DNA of 10,437 nucleotides from Rhodoferax sp. (GTDB lineage Bacteria > Pseudomonadota > Gammaproteobacteria > Burkholderiales > Burkholderiaceae_C): the NCBI GenBank assembly GCA_026785765.1, contig JAJAZK010000410.1:1-10437 (forward strand), written 5' to 3'. Every line of letters begins with the position of its first letter. Positions within the stretch are counted from its first letter, which is position 1. The notes under the pieces were generated by a model. The model searched no databases. It had not been told where the DNA came from and worked only from the letters and a program-made list of their open reading frames with translations. Below are positions 1 through 6,207 of the stretch, piece by piece. A program made the position numbers and the translations under genes.

Positions 1-304
1 GCAAACGCAGCAGGTGCACAGTTTGCCGCCGGTCGCATTGCGCCGCGCCCGGGTTGGCGCCGTGTTATGCGGCTCGCATCCAGCGCGCGCGCGCTGCGTA
101 AGGAGGAATAACTTTTGCTTGGTGCGCTATCGCACGGACACGGAACTCCGATCGGGTAAAGAATTGTGCTGATTCCTCTCTCAGGGCAAAAGTTGACCAC
201 TGCCCGGAATTGGGTCCCGTGGCACCTCGTGTGGGACGACCGGGGGAGCAGCAGTGCCAGTTTGAAGTCAGCCGAACAACCTCACAAACCAAGGAGTTTC
301 AATA
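1..304. other. Leader region upstream of the copper cluster, no convincing gene
   Basis: No gene can be supported here. All three forward frames are open from base 1, so the tail of an upstream gene is possible; frame 1 stays open to a TAA at 109-111. A strong Shine-Dalgarno-like AAGGAGG (100-106) is followed by no real coding sequence, only a TTG-started 14-codon reading. TTGACC (193-198) could be a -35 box but has no good -10 partner. An imperfect dyad, GTCCC (214-218) and GGGAC (233-237), lies about 70 bp before the first copper gene and could be an operator; that is speculation. Confidence 0.4.
291..296 (+). promoter_or_regulatory. Ribosome binding site for the copper storage protein
   Basis: AAGGAG lies 8 bases before the ATG at 305. 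It is the strongest Shine-Dalgarno in the first half of the copper cluster and fixes the start codon. Confidence 0.75.
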
Positions 305-640
305 ATGCATCACCTGAAATTCAACGCCTGTATCGAAGCCTGCAATAGCTGCGCCGTAGCTTGCAATTACTGCGCAGCGTCCTGCTTGCGGGAACAGGAC
401 GTCAAGATGATGGCGCGATGTATCGCGCTGGACATGGACTGTGCCGCAATCTGCGCGTTGGCGGCAGCGGCGATGTCGCGGGACAGCGAACATTCCCAGG
501 CTATCTGCGAATTGTGTGCGTCGATTTGCCAGTCGTGTGCGGACGAGTGCGCCAAGCACCAGATGGAGCACTGCAAAGCCTGCGCCAAAGCGTGCCTGAA
601 GTGTGCCGACGAATGTCGCCAAATGGCCGCAATGGCCTGA
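305..640 (+). CDS. csp3: Cytosolic four-helix-bundle copper storage protein (Csp3-like, DUF326)
   Basis: This 111-aa protein has 19 cysteines, spaced mostly as C-x3-C and C-x2-C (C9, C13, C16, C20, C23, C27, C39, C46, C50, C68, C71, C75, C78, C82, C90, C93, C97, C100, C104). That is the pattern of Csp proteins, in which cysteines line the core of a four-helix bundle and bind many Cu(I) ions. There is no signal peptide or Tat motif, so it should act in the cytosol like Csp3 rather than the exported Csp1. Additional His and Met residues at the ends (H2, H3, H85, H89, M107, M110) could help copper entry. It heads a run of copper-related genes and is followed after 33 bp by a DUF305 gene. Length and motif fit the family. 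The likely role is buffering or storing Cu(I); the bound-metal number is not visible from sequence. Confidence 0.9.
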   Translation: MHHLKFNACIEACNSCAVACNYCAASCLREQDVKMMARCIALDMDCAAICALAAAAMSRDSEHSQAICELCASICQSCADECAKHQMEHCKACAKACLKCADECRQMAAMA

Positions 641-658
641 GACGGAATCAATCACTCT

Positions 659-665
659 GAGGAAG
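659..665 (+). promoter_or_regulatory. Ribosome binding site for the DUF305 gene
   Basis: GAGGAAG lies 8 bases before the ATG at 674 and supports that start. Confidence 0.65.
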
Positions 666-673
666 AAATCAAC

Positions 674-1099
674 ATGACCCAAAACAGTAAATTCTCGCCG
701 TCGGGCCGAATCGCGCTCATGGCATTTGCCGGAGCGTTGCTATTGCCGCAACTGGGGATTGCCCAGGTGCCTGCCAAGCCCGCCGCCATGCAGCACAGCA
801 TGCCCGGCGGCGCCAGCATGGCCGGCGGCGCCATGGACATGAAGTCCATGATGAAAGACATGAACGACAAGATGGCATCGATGAAGATGAGCGGGAACGC
901 AGATGTCGATTTCGCCATGATGATGCGCATCCACCATCTGGGAGCGATTGACATGGCGCAGGCCCAGCTGCGCGATGGCAAGAATGCGCAGATGCGTCGG
1001 ATGGCCACAAACATCATTGCCGCGCAGAAGAAGGAAATCTCCGAACTCGACAAATTCATTGCCAAGAGTGGGGCGGCGCCGGCCAAGACCGGCAATTAG
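674..1099 (+). CDS. Exported Met-rich DUF305 protein, putative periplasmic copper binder
   Basis: This 141-aa protein begins with a Sec signal peptide (about residues 1-30, hydrophobic stretch then GIA before Q31). A Met/Gly/Ala-rich linker follows (about 40-75), with repeated SM-x-GGA and MKM-type motifs. A DUF305 helical domain (about 78-135) then carries the family hallmark M82-M83-M84, H87-H88 and the GAIDMAQAQL segment. DUF305 proteins are ferritin-like helical proteins often found in copper and silver resistance loci. Methionines and the His pair are plausible Cu(I)/Cu(II) ligands in the periplasm. It lies 33 bp after the cytosolic Csp gene, so the pair could handle copper on both sides of the inner membrane. 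The biochemical role is inferred; family membership is quite sure. Confidence 0.85.
   Translation: MTQNSKFSPSGRIALMAFAGALLLPQLGIAQVPAKPAAMQHSMPGGASMAGGAMDMKSMMKDMNDKMASMKMSGNADVDFAMMMRIHHLGAIDMAQAQLRDGKNAQMRRMATNIIAAQKKEISELDKFIAKSGAAPAKTGN
798..833 (+). repeat. 18-bp tandem duplication inside the DUF305 gene
   Basis: Two adjacent 18-bp units (798-815 and 816-833) differ by a single base (C at 803, G at 821). They encode SMPGGA and SMAGGA, duplicating a Met-containing linker hexapeptide. This suggests slippage-driven growth of the Met-rich linker. Confidence 0.85.
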
Positions 1100-1438
1100 C
1101 GCGACTTGGCCCGCGCGCGGCGGCCACTGGCTCCTACGCGCGTGTCTGCCATAGCGCAACAGGAGGCCTGCGTTGCGCGCTTGCCGCGTTTCCTCTGTCC
1201 GTCAGGGCATAAGCGCCGTGCCACAGCGGAAATAGGGCCCCGACCGATTCACGTCAATCCGGGCGAGGGAGTTTCTGGTCGAACTGCTATTGCGCGCTTA
1301 TATGTACGTCTCTGAACAGACGCGAAATGGCTCAAGGAAAAAGATCGAAACAGGATCTCTGTTGCCTCCAGTTTGACGTGGATCAATACCGCCTTTGGGC
1401 GGCTTTGCATAATGAGTTGACTGTCGCTTTTGCCTACC
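1100..1438. other. Intergenic region with possible hairpins, no gene seen
   Basis: This 339-bp gap separates the DUF305 gene from the next exported-protein gene. A 7-bp inverted repeat, GCGCAAC (1154-1160) with GTTGCGC (1172-1178), could form a hairpin after the DUF305 gene, but it lacks a T-run. A second small hairpin, CCGCC (1389-1393) with GGCGG (1398-1402), sits 36 bp before the next start. TTATAT (1298-1303) and TTGACG (1373-1378) are isolated promoter-like words without clear partners. Short open frames here show no recognisable protein. Confidence 0.4.
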
Positions 1439-1885
1439 ATGAAGCCCTTGTTCTACTCCCGCACCAAGCGCAGTACCGCACTGGTGGTTTTGTGGGTGTG
1501 GCTGTTTGCACTGGCTTCCGGGGTCGCCAATGCATGTTTGATCCAGGCCAACGAGATGCGTAGCCATGGTTCGCTGGTGGAGCACTCCTCCGCCGCTGAA
1601 AATGGGAATGACATTTCGGTGGCCCATATCGACACGATTTCCGAGTATGGATTCGGGTTGGAGGAATCGAAGTCCCAATGCCTCAAGGTCTGCGACGAAG
1701 GTTCCCAATCCTTGCCAAAGAAGCAGGCCGACCTTGATTTGACCCATCCTGTTCTGGCGTTGCCGCCCGCTGTTACCTGGACCAATGCAACGGATATGGC
1801 CTCAGCGCCTGGTCTGGTCGCTTTTCAACCGCACCCTCTCCCCGGGCTCCCAATCAGGGTTCGCCTCTCGCGCCTGGCGCTTTAG
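1439..1885 (+). CDS. Exported protein of unknown function with C-x3-C motif
   Basis: I do not recognise a named domain. The 148-aa product has a clear export signal: a basic start (R8, K10, R11), a hydrophobic core (about 13-27) and VANAC, so either signal peptidase I cleaves before C33 or C33 is a poor lipobox cysteine. The mature part holds scattered His residues (H43, H49, H63), a CLKVCD motif (C81, C85) and ends in a basic PIRVRLSRLAL tail. Proteins with this layout (signal, CLKVCD, RVRxSRLAL end) are, as I recall, conserved but unnamed in Burkholderiales metal-resistance loci. A TTG at 1430 would add three residues; ATG 1439 is preferred although no good Shine-Dalgarno is visible. A metal-related periplasmic role is inferred only from C-x3-C, His content and neighbours. 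Confidence 0.7.
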   Translation: MKPLFYSRTKRSTALVVLWVWLFALASGVANACLIQANEMRSHGSLVEHSSAAENGNDISVAHIDTISEYGFGLEESKSQCLKVCDEGSQSLPKKQADLDLTHPVLALPPAVTWTNATDMASAPGLVAFQPHPLPGLPIRVRLSRLAL

Positions 1886-1955
1886 CGTCTCTCTTCTGAC
1901 GGGACACGGTGCCCAGCGCTCCAAGGTCCGCGTCTGCCCGCCGGGCTCGACTCTG

Positions 1956-1967
1956 TGTACAGGTACA
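1956..1967. promoter_or_regulatory. Short dyad upstream of the Met-rich protein gene, possible operator
   Basis: TGTAC-AG-GTACA is a perfect 5-bp inverted repeat with a 2-bp spacer in the 176-bp gap before the gene at 2062, about 95 bp upstream of its start. It may be an operator half-site pair or chance. Nothing else in this gap is recognisable apart from a small GCCC/GGGC hairpin (1936-1946). Confidence 0.2.
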
Positions 1968-2050
1968 GATTGCAAACCCGGACATCCCACCGCGTATCCC
2001 GCCGTGACGCATTGAACAGATGCCATTCCAGCAATGTACCTTCGAACACC

Positions 2051-2055
2051 AGGAG
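2051..2055 (+). promoter_or_regulatory. Ribosome binding site for the Met-rich protein
   Basis: AGGAG sits 6 bases before the ATG at 2062. Confidence 0.65.
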
Positions 2056-2061
2056 TCTTAA

Positions 2062-2505
2062 ATGAAGCTCGCTACCTCACTCTCCCTTGCCCTCGCCCTT
2101 GCCCTCGCCGCTAGCGTCACAGGCGCGCAGACGGGGGCGGCAACGGCCCCGAAGCACGATGGCCATCATCCGGCGGGGGCCGCTTCCGCGCCCACGGCCA
2201 AAACCATGCCCAGCAAGTCCAAACTGGCCATGGCAGGCATGGATGCGCAGATGAAGTCCATGCAGGAGATGCACAACAAGATGGTGGCGGCTCAAACACC
2301 CGGGGAACGCAATGCCCTGATGGCCGGGCACATGAAGACCATGCAGGACGGCATGGCCATGATGAAAGGGATGTCTCCTGGTGGCATGTCCGGCATGCCC
2401 ACTGACATGGCCTCGCGCCAGCAAATGATGGAAAAGCATATGGAGCTGATGCAGTCCATGATGCAGATGATGATGGACCGCTTGCCGTCCGTGCCGGCAA
2501 AGTGA
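2062..2505 (+). CDS. Exported Met/His-rich protein, putative periplasmic copper chelator
   Basis: This 147-aa protein has a Sec signal peptide (about residues 1-22, Leu/Ala core, cleavage likely after TGA before Q23). A short His cluster follows (HDGHH, about 32-36). The long predicted-helical remainder contains 27 methionines in total, often in M-x2-M, M-x3-M and MM patterns, ending in a run of MM and MMM pairs. It has no Cys, Trp, Tyr or Phe. Such compositions are typical of periplasmic Cu(I)/Ag(I) binding proteins, where thioether sulfur is the ligand. I cannot assign a named family. The DUF2933 membrane protein gene follows after 13 bp, so the two are probably cotranscribed. The metal role is inferred from composition and context; being an exported protein is quite sure. 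Confidence 0.8.
   Translation: MKLATSLSLALALALAASVTGAQTGAATAPKHDGHHPAGAASAPTAKTMPSKSKLAMAGMDAQMKSMQEMHNKMVAAQTPGERNALMAGHMKTMQDGMAMMKGMSPGGMSGMPTDMASRQQMMEKHMELMQSMMQMMMDRLPSVPAK
2084..2107 (+). repeat. Perfect 12-bp tandem repeat in a signal-peptide coding stretch
   Basis: Two perfect copies of CCCTTGCCCTCG (2084-2095 and 2096-2107) encode the alternating Leu-Ala core of the signal peptide of the Met-rich protein. Slippage here would change core length in 4-residue steps. Confidence 0.8.
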
Positions 2506-2518
2506 TGGGGCCACAGCA

Positions 2519-2815
2519 ATGAACCACGTCCATTCCCGACACGATACAGAACCGAAGGCGTTCTGGGGCTCGCGCTCTTCGATCGGTCTCGTCCTCCTGG
2601 GCGGCATTGCCTTGTACTTCCTGCTCACCGAGCACCGTGCCCACTTCTTCGGCGCGCTGCCATTTCTGCTGCTGCTGGCCTGCCCGCTGATGCACGTCTT
2701 CATGCACGGTGGGCATGGCGGACATGGTGGCGGCGAGGGACACCAGAAGGGTGGCCAGCAGAGCCCCGACGATGCCGCACCGAAGCAACCCCTGAAAACC
2801 CGGGAGCAGCCATGA
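2519..2815 (+). CDS. DUF2933 small membrane protein of copper loci
   Basis: This 98-aa protein starts with a His-containing N-terminus (H3, H5, H8). Two hydrophobic segments follow (about 22-37 and 43-61), separated by a short TEHRAH loop. After the ACPLMH segment (C55, M58, H59) comes a His/Gly-rich tail (H63, H66, H69, H75) and a charged end. The EHRAH plus ACPLMHxFMHGGHGGH arrangement matches DUF2933 proteins, found next to copper and silver resistance genes. C55, M58 and the tail histidines could bind metal at the membrane surface. It starts 13 bp after the Met-rich protein stop. Its Shine-Dalgarno is weak (GGGG), so translational coupling is likely. Function within the family is unknown. 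Confidence 0.85.
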   Translation: MNHVHSRHDTEPKAFWGSRSSIGLVLLGGIALYFLLTEHRAHFFGALPFLLLLACPLMHVFMHGGHGGHGGGEGHQKGGQQSPDDAAPKQPLKTREQP

Positions 2816-2873
2816 GCTGCCGGGCCGATCCCAAACCTCACAGTACCGCAGTGCGGAGCACGGAGGCTACCCA

Positions 2874-3184
2874 ATGAGCCACGATACCCCCGCGTATGGC
2901 CTGTGGACACTGGTCATCTTCAATTCGGCCATCTTCCTGATGTTCGCTTACAGCTTCTTCAAGCCCCAAACCGGACGCGACTGGCGAACCTTGGGGGCTT
3001 TCGGAGCTTTCGTAGTTGCATTGTGACCTTGCTGATGTTCCCGATCCTGCTGGTGATGTATGCGCGGCTGGCGGTCACCGAAGAGGCGGAAATGCGCCAG
3101 CAGTTCGGTACGCAATACGAGGCATGGGCGGCGCGCACGCCGCGTTTTCTGCCAGCGTTTCGAGCGCGCTCCGCAGCGGACTGA
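2874..3184 (+). pseudogene. ICMT-like integral membrane methyltransferase, broken by internal deletion
   Basis: Frame A starts at ATG 2874 (MSHDTPAYGLW...) and gives 50 residues with one membrane segment, ending GAFVVAL at TGA 3024-3026. In another frame, from 3026, the sequence continues as TLLMFPILLVMYARLAVTEEAE... to the stop at 3182-3184. As I recall, these are the N-terminal and C-terminal ends of one protein family of roughly 200-plus residues (isoprenylcysteine carboxyl methyltransferase / phospholipid methyltransferase-like) common near copper genes in Burkholderiales. The middle, including the RHPxY-type cofactor-binding region, is missing, and the joint at about 3020-3027 is also out of frame. 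It is therefore a deletion pseudogene, not a simple frameshift. A sequencing or assembly collapse is the alternative. Confidence 0.75.
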
Positions 3185-3264
3185 GCCGACTGGCGCTTTA
3201 AAACCTTCAACCTGTGGCGCACGCCGCTGTGCACCAAAGACATGAATCAACCAGGGTAACTACC

Positions 3265-3882
3265 ATGCGCAAAATTCTCTTGGCCCTTGTAATGATGCTC
3301 GCCATCGGCTTGTCCGGCTGCGGCTACAACACCTTCCAGTCAAGCGACGAACAGATCAAGGCCAGTTGGTCCGAGGTGCTGAATCAGTACCAGCGGCGCG
3401 CCGACCTGGTGCCCAACCTGGTCAGCACCGTCAAGGGTTATGCGCAGTACGAGCAGGACACACTGTTGGCGGTAGTGAATGCCCGGTCCAGGGCAACGGC
3501 GATCAACGCCACACCGGAGCTGGTCAACGACCCGCAGGCGTTCGCCCGATTCGAGGCCGCGCAGAGGGAGCTGTCGGGTGCCCTGTCCAGGTTGCTGGTG
3601 GTGGTGGAGAAATATCCAGACCTCAAGGCCAACGCCGGTTACCGTGACCTGCAAGCCCAGCTGGAGGGCACCGAGAACCGTATCGCGGTGGCGCGCAATC
3701 GATACATCGCCTCCGTGCAGACCTACAACGTCACTGTGCGTTCCTTCCCCAGCAACCTGACGGCCATGGTGTTTGGCTACTCCGTCAAGGCCAACTTCAC
3801 TGTGGCCGATGAAAAGGCTCTCGCGGCGCCGCCTGCGGTGAGCTTCGGCAGCGGCGCGGCGAAGCCTGCGAGTTCGCCATGA
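3265..3882 (+). CDS. lemA: LemA family lipoprotein
   Basis: The 205-aa product has a lipoprotein signal peptide with lipobox LSGC (lipidated C19). The LemA domain follows: SDEQIKASWSEVLNQYQRRADLVPNLV (about 28-54), the family signature, then long helices with A/E-rich heptads and the YxxLxA segment near the middle. It ends in an Ala/Pro-rich tail. LemA proteins are helical envelope proteins of unclear function, usually next to TPM-domain genes, as here. ATG 3265 is chosen because it begins the signal peptide; an in-frame start at 3214 would put 17 hydrophilic residues before it. The stop overlaps the next gene by 4 bp (ATGA), indicating translational coupling. Topology is inner-membrane anchored, facing the periplasm or sorted to the outer membrane (S20 is not present; residue 20 is G). 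Confidence 0.92.
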   Translation: MRKILLALVMMLAIGLSGCGYNTFQSSDEQIKASWSEVLNQYQRRADLVPNLVSTVKGYAQYEQDTLLAVVNARSRATAINATPELVNDPQAFARFEAAQRELSGALSRLLVVVEKYPDLKANAGYRDLQAQLEGTENRIAVARNRYIASVQTYNVTVRSFPSNLTAMVFGYSVKANFTVADEKALAAPPAVSFGSGAAKPASSP

Positions 3883-4775
3883 ACATTGCCCGCGTAGCCA
3901 CTGTCGGCGCCGCCAGGTGGCTGTGCATGGTGTGGCTGCTGGCTCTGGCGGCCGGCGTGCCGGGCTTTGCCGCCGAAGGGTTGGTGCCGGTGCCGCCGCT
4001 GCAGACGCGTTTGACCGATCTCACCCAGACGCTGACGGCCGAACAGCAAGCAGCCCTGGAGCAGACACTGCGCGCCTTTGAGACAAAAAAGGGCACGCAG
4101 ATTGCGGTGTTGATCGTCCCGACAACCAAGCCCGAAGAGATCGAGCAGTACGCCCTTCGCGTGGTCGAGTTATGGAAGCTGGGTCGCAAAAAGGTCGACG
4201 ACGGCGCCTTGTTGCTGATTGCCAAGGACGACCGCACGTTGCGCATCGAAGTCGGTTATGGGCTTGAGGGGGCGCTGAACGACGCGACCGCCAGGCGCAT
4301 CATCAGCGAAGCAATAACCCCACGCTTGCGGGCGGGAGATTTTTTTGGCGGCGTCAGCGCCGGAGTCGACCAGATGGTGCGTGTGATCGACGGCGAGCCG
4401 CTGCCCGAACCCAAACGCGGAGCTGCAGGCCTGCCGGTCGGCCAGAATATCGGGCAACTGCTGCCAGTGTTGTTTGTGGTGGCGCTGGTGCTTGGTGGTG
4501 TGCTGCGCAAAATACTTGGTCGACTTCCTGGCGCCCTGGTCACCGGCGGGTTACTCGGTTTGGCAGGCTGGTTCCTCGCAGGCGCGCTGCTTGCTGCCGC
4601 GCTGGCGGGAGGAGCCGCCTTCCTGATCACCTTGCTGGGCGTTGGCATGGGACGGCACGGCGGCATGTACGGGGGTGGCTTATACGGAGGAATGGGTGGT
4701 GGCCGCTCCGGGGGCGGCGGCTTTGGCGGGGGTGGCGGTGGGTTTGGCGGCGGCGGCGCCTCCGGGCGGTGGTAA
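3879..4775 (+). CDS. TPM-domain membrane protein, YgcG-like, with Gly-rich tail
   Basis: This 298-aa protein has a signal peptide (about 1-32, FAA before E33). A TPM/DUF477 domain (about 40-175) contains IAVLIVPT, VDDGALLLIAKDDRTLRIEVGYGLEG and ARRIISEAITPRLRAGDF, all hallmarks of the family. Hydrophobic segments follow (about 193-256), then a Gly-rich C-terminal tail (about 257-298) ending GGGASGRW. This is the YgcG/YdjH type that pairs with LemA. TPM domains have been linked to acid phosphatase activity in plants and to photosystem assembly, but the bacterial YgcG role is unknown. It overlaps lemA by 4 bp and is followed after 2 bp by a second TPM gene, so the three form one translational unit. 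Family assignment is confident. Confidence 0.9.
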   Translation: MNIARVATVGAARWLCMVWLLALAAGVPGFAAEGLVPVPPLQTRLTDLTQTLTAEQQAALEQTLRAFETKKGTQIAVLIVPTTKPEEIEQYALRVVELWKLGRKKVDDGALLLIAKDDRTLRIEVGYGLEGALNDATARRIISEAITPRLRAGDFFGGVSAGVDQMVRVIDGEPLPEPKRGAAGLPVGQNIGQLLPVLFVVALVLGGVLRKILGRLPGALVTGGLLGLAGWFLAGALLAAALAGGAAFLITLLGVGMGRHGGMYGGGLYGGMGGGRSGGGGFGGGGGGFGGGGASGRW

Positions 4776-4777
4776 CC

Positions 4778-5275
4778 ATGAACATCCAACGAATCTGGCA
4801 CCACTTTGCGATGACCCAAGGGCGCGTCAACCGTGCTTTCCCGCGCGCCAGCCTGCGCGTCATCGAGCAGGCCATCACGGCGAGTGAATCGACCCACATG
4901 GGCGAAGTCCGCTTTGCGGTCGAGGGTGCGCTCGACAGCGCTTCACTGTTTGCCGGTCAGTCGGCCAGAGAGCGTGCCATCGAATTGTTCTCGCACCTGC
5001 GCATATGGGATACCGAGCACAGCAGCGGTGTGCTGATCTATCTGCTACTGGCCGACCGCCAGGTGGAAATCGTCGCGGATCGGGGGATTCACGCAAAGGC
5101 CGGCACGCACGCATGGGCTGCGATTTGCGCCGCCATGGAAGCGGCATTCAAACAAGGAGACTTTGAGAAGGGCGTGCTGCAGGGCATGCATGCGGTGACT
5201 CGCCAGCTGACCGAGCACTTTCCGGCAGGCACCGGCAATCGCAACGAGTTGCCGGACAAGCCGGTCGTGCTGTAG
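4778..5275 (+). CDS. Second TPM-domain protein, short and soluble-looking
   Basis: The 165-aa product lacks a signal peptide and clear membrane segments. It aligns by motif with TPM/DUF477 domains: ITASESTHMGEVRFAVEGAL, ARERAIELFSHLRIWDTEHSSGVLIYLLLADRQVEIVADRGIH and FEKGVLQGMHAVTRQLTEHFP. The usual D-x-GVLI core is present, with ADRGIH replacing the VGYG element of the YgcG type. ATG 4778 lies 2 bp after the stop of the preceding gene; an upstream GTG (4769) would overlap it and adds nothing to the domain. Such a second, tail-less TPM protein following LemA and YgcG is a common three-gene arrangement in proteobacteria. It probably works with the two preceding products at the cytoplasmic face of the membrane; that is inference. 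Confidence 0.85.
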   Translation: MNIQRIWHHFAMTQGRVNRAFPRASLRVIEQAITASESTHMGEVRFAVEGALDSASLFAGQSARERAIELFSHLRIWDTEHSSGVLIYLLLADRQVEIVADRGIHAKAGTHAWAAICAAMEAAFKQGDFEKGVLQGMHAVTRQLTEHFPAGTGNRNELPDKPVVL

Positions 5276-5284
5276 CTTGATCAA

Positions 5285-5914
5285 ATGACTTTGCGCGAAT
5301 CGAGCATGGGGAAACTCGAGCGCGCTTCGCTGCTGTTGCTATCGGGCCTTTTGTCGGCCGGCATTGCGGCGTCGGCGGGACCCGAGACCCGGATCGAGCG
5401 CAGTCAGGATGCAATCCGGATCAACGCCAGCCTGCGTGTGGATGCTCACCATCACATCGCATGGCAGGTGTTGACGGATTACAACAATCTGGCGCGCTTT
5501 GTCCCGGGCATGCAAACCAGTCAGATCGTGAGTCGTCCGGGTGAAGCGTTGTTGCTGAAACAAACAGGTCAGTCCGGATTCCTGTTGTTTGCGCTGCCGA
5601 TCGAGGTGGTCGTGCGGATTACGGAGACGCCGCTCGAAGTCATTCGCTTTGAGGCAGTCGGCGGCAGTTTCAAGAACAAGCGGGGCGAGTGCCGCATCAA
5701 GGGTCAAGACGATGCGACGCTCTTGGTCTATCAAGCCAGCATCGTGCCGGGTTTCTGGGTGCCGCCTCTGCTAGGGCCAGCCGTCATGGGCCAGGACGGG
5801 AGAAGCAAGCTGATGGGATTGGCGCGGGAAATGCAACGGCGCGCGGTAACCACGGTGACCGCGGCGTCCGTGTCGGTGGCGCAGCGTGGATGCCGTATCG
5901 GGCAACGAACATGA
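5285..5914 (+). CDS. Exported SRPBCC (START/Coq10-like) family protein
   Basis: This 209-aa protein has an N-terminal hydrophobic stretch (about 14-31, LLLLSGLLSAGIAASAG) that looks like a signal peptide. An SRPBCC-type fold follows (about 35-190): RINASLRVDAHHHIAWQVLTDYNNLARFVPGM is the typical first strand-helix unit (V-L-T-D-Y-x-x-x-x-F-P), followed by alternating strands and a long C-terminal helix (DGRSKLMGLAREMQRRA). SRPBCC proteins bind hydrophobic ligands in a deep cavity. An exported form suggests lipid or quinone handling in the periplasm, but no substrate can be read from the sequence. It starts 9 bp after the second TPM gene. ATG 5306 (residue 8) is an equally possible start, since neither has a good Shine-Dalgarno. 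Confidence 0.8.
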   Translation: MTLRESSMGKLERASLLLLSGLLSAGIAASAGPETRIERSQDAIRINASLRVDAHHHIAWQVLTDYNNLARFVPGMQTSQIVSRPGEALLLKQTGQSGFLLFALPIEVVVRITETPLEVIRFEAVGGSFKNKRGECRIKGQDDATLLVYQASIVPGFWVPPLLGPAVMGQDGRSKLMGLAREMQRRAVTTVTAASVSVAQRGCRIGQRT

Positions 5915-5926
5915 ACATTATTGCAA

Positions 5927-5933
5927 AAGGAGG
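5927..5933 (+). promoter_or_regulatory. Strong ribosome binding site for the SHOCT protein
   Basis: The AAGGAGG run lies about 5 bases before ATG 5939. It rules out the longer in-frame opening at 5921, which starts inside this site's leader. Confidence 0.7.
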
Positions 5934-5938
5934 GCGTC

Positions 5939-6169
5939 ATGTATGGTTTTGATCACGGGGTTTGGATGATGGGTGGCTGGATTGTCATGCTGGCGCTGTG
6001 GCTGCTGCCATTCGCTTTGCTGTTTCTCGCAATCAAGTTCTCATTCGACAAACTCAAGGCATCCGGGGGCAAGCGCGCGATCGATATTCTGGAAGCGTCC
6101 TACGCGGGGGGAAATATCAGCCGCGAAGAGTTCCTGCAAAAACGCGACGACTTGCTCAAAGGCAAGTGA
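5939..6169 (+). CDS. SHOCT-domain small membrane protein
   Basis: This 76-aa protein has one long membrane segment (about 12-34, rich in Trp, Leu and Met), a short basic linker (KLKASGGKR) and a C-terminal SHOCT motif (about 46-75): AIDILEASYAGGNISREEFLQKRDDLL. SHOCT is a short helical module usually at protein ends and thought to mediate oligomerisation. Small TM-SHOCT proteins are frequent beside metal-resistance genes. It follows the SRPBCC gene by 24 bp and precedes the multicopper oxidase remnant by 38 bp, so it is likely cotranscribed with both. Family is clear; role unknown. Confidence 0.85.
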   Translation: MYGFDHGVWMMGGWIVMLALWLLPFALLFLAIKFSFDKLKASGGKRAIDILEASYAGGNISREEFLQKRDDLLKGK

Positions 6170-6207
6170 CTTTCCGTTTTCCAGGCTTTCACTCAATAAG
6201 GATATCC

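Noticed and set aside
652..1095. 147-aa minus-strand frame rich in Met and Ala
   Set aside because: It mirrors the DUF305 gene, whose forward motif (MMM, HH, GAIDMAQAQL) is clear.
1389..1402. CCGCC/GGCGG hairpin followed by CTTT, considered as a terminator
   Set aside because: The stem is 5 bp, the T-run is too short and it sits just before a gene rather than after one.
2077..2910. 277-aa minus-strand frame rich in His
   Set aside because: The His runs are the complement of Met (ATG) and Gly/His codons of the Met-rich and DUF2933 genes on the + strand.
4660..4773. GGC/GGT-rich stretch considered as a non-coding repeat
   Set aside because: It is the coding sequence of the Gly-rich tail typical of YgcG-like TPM proteins.
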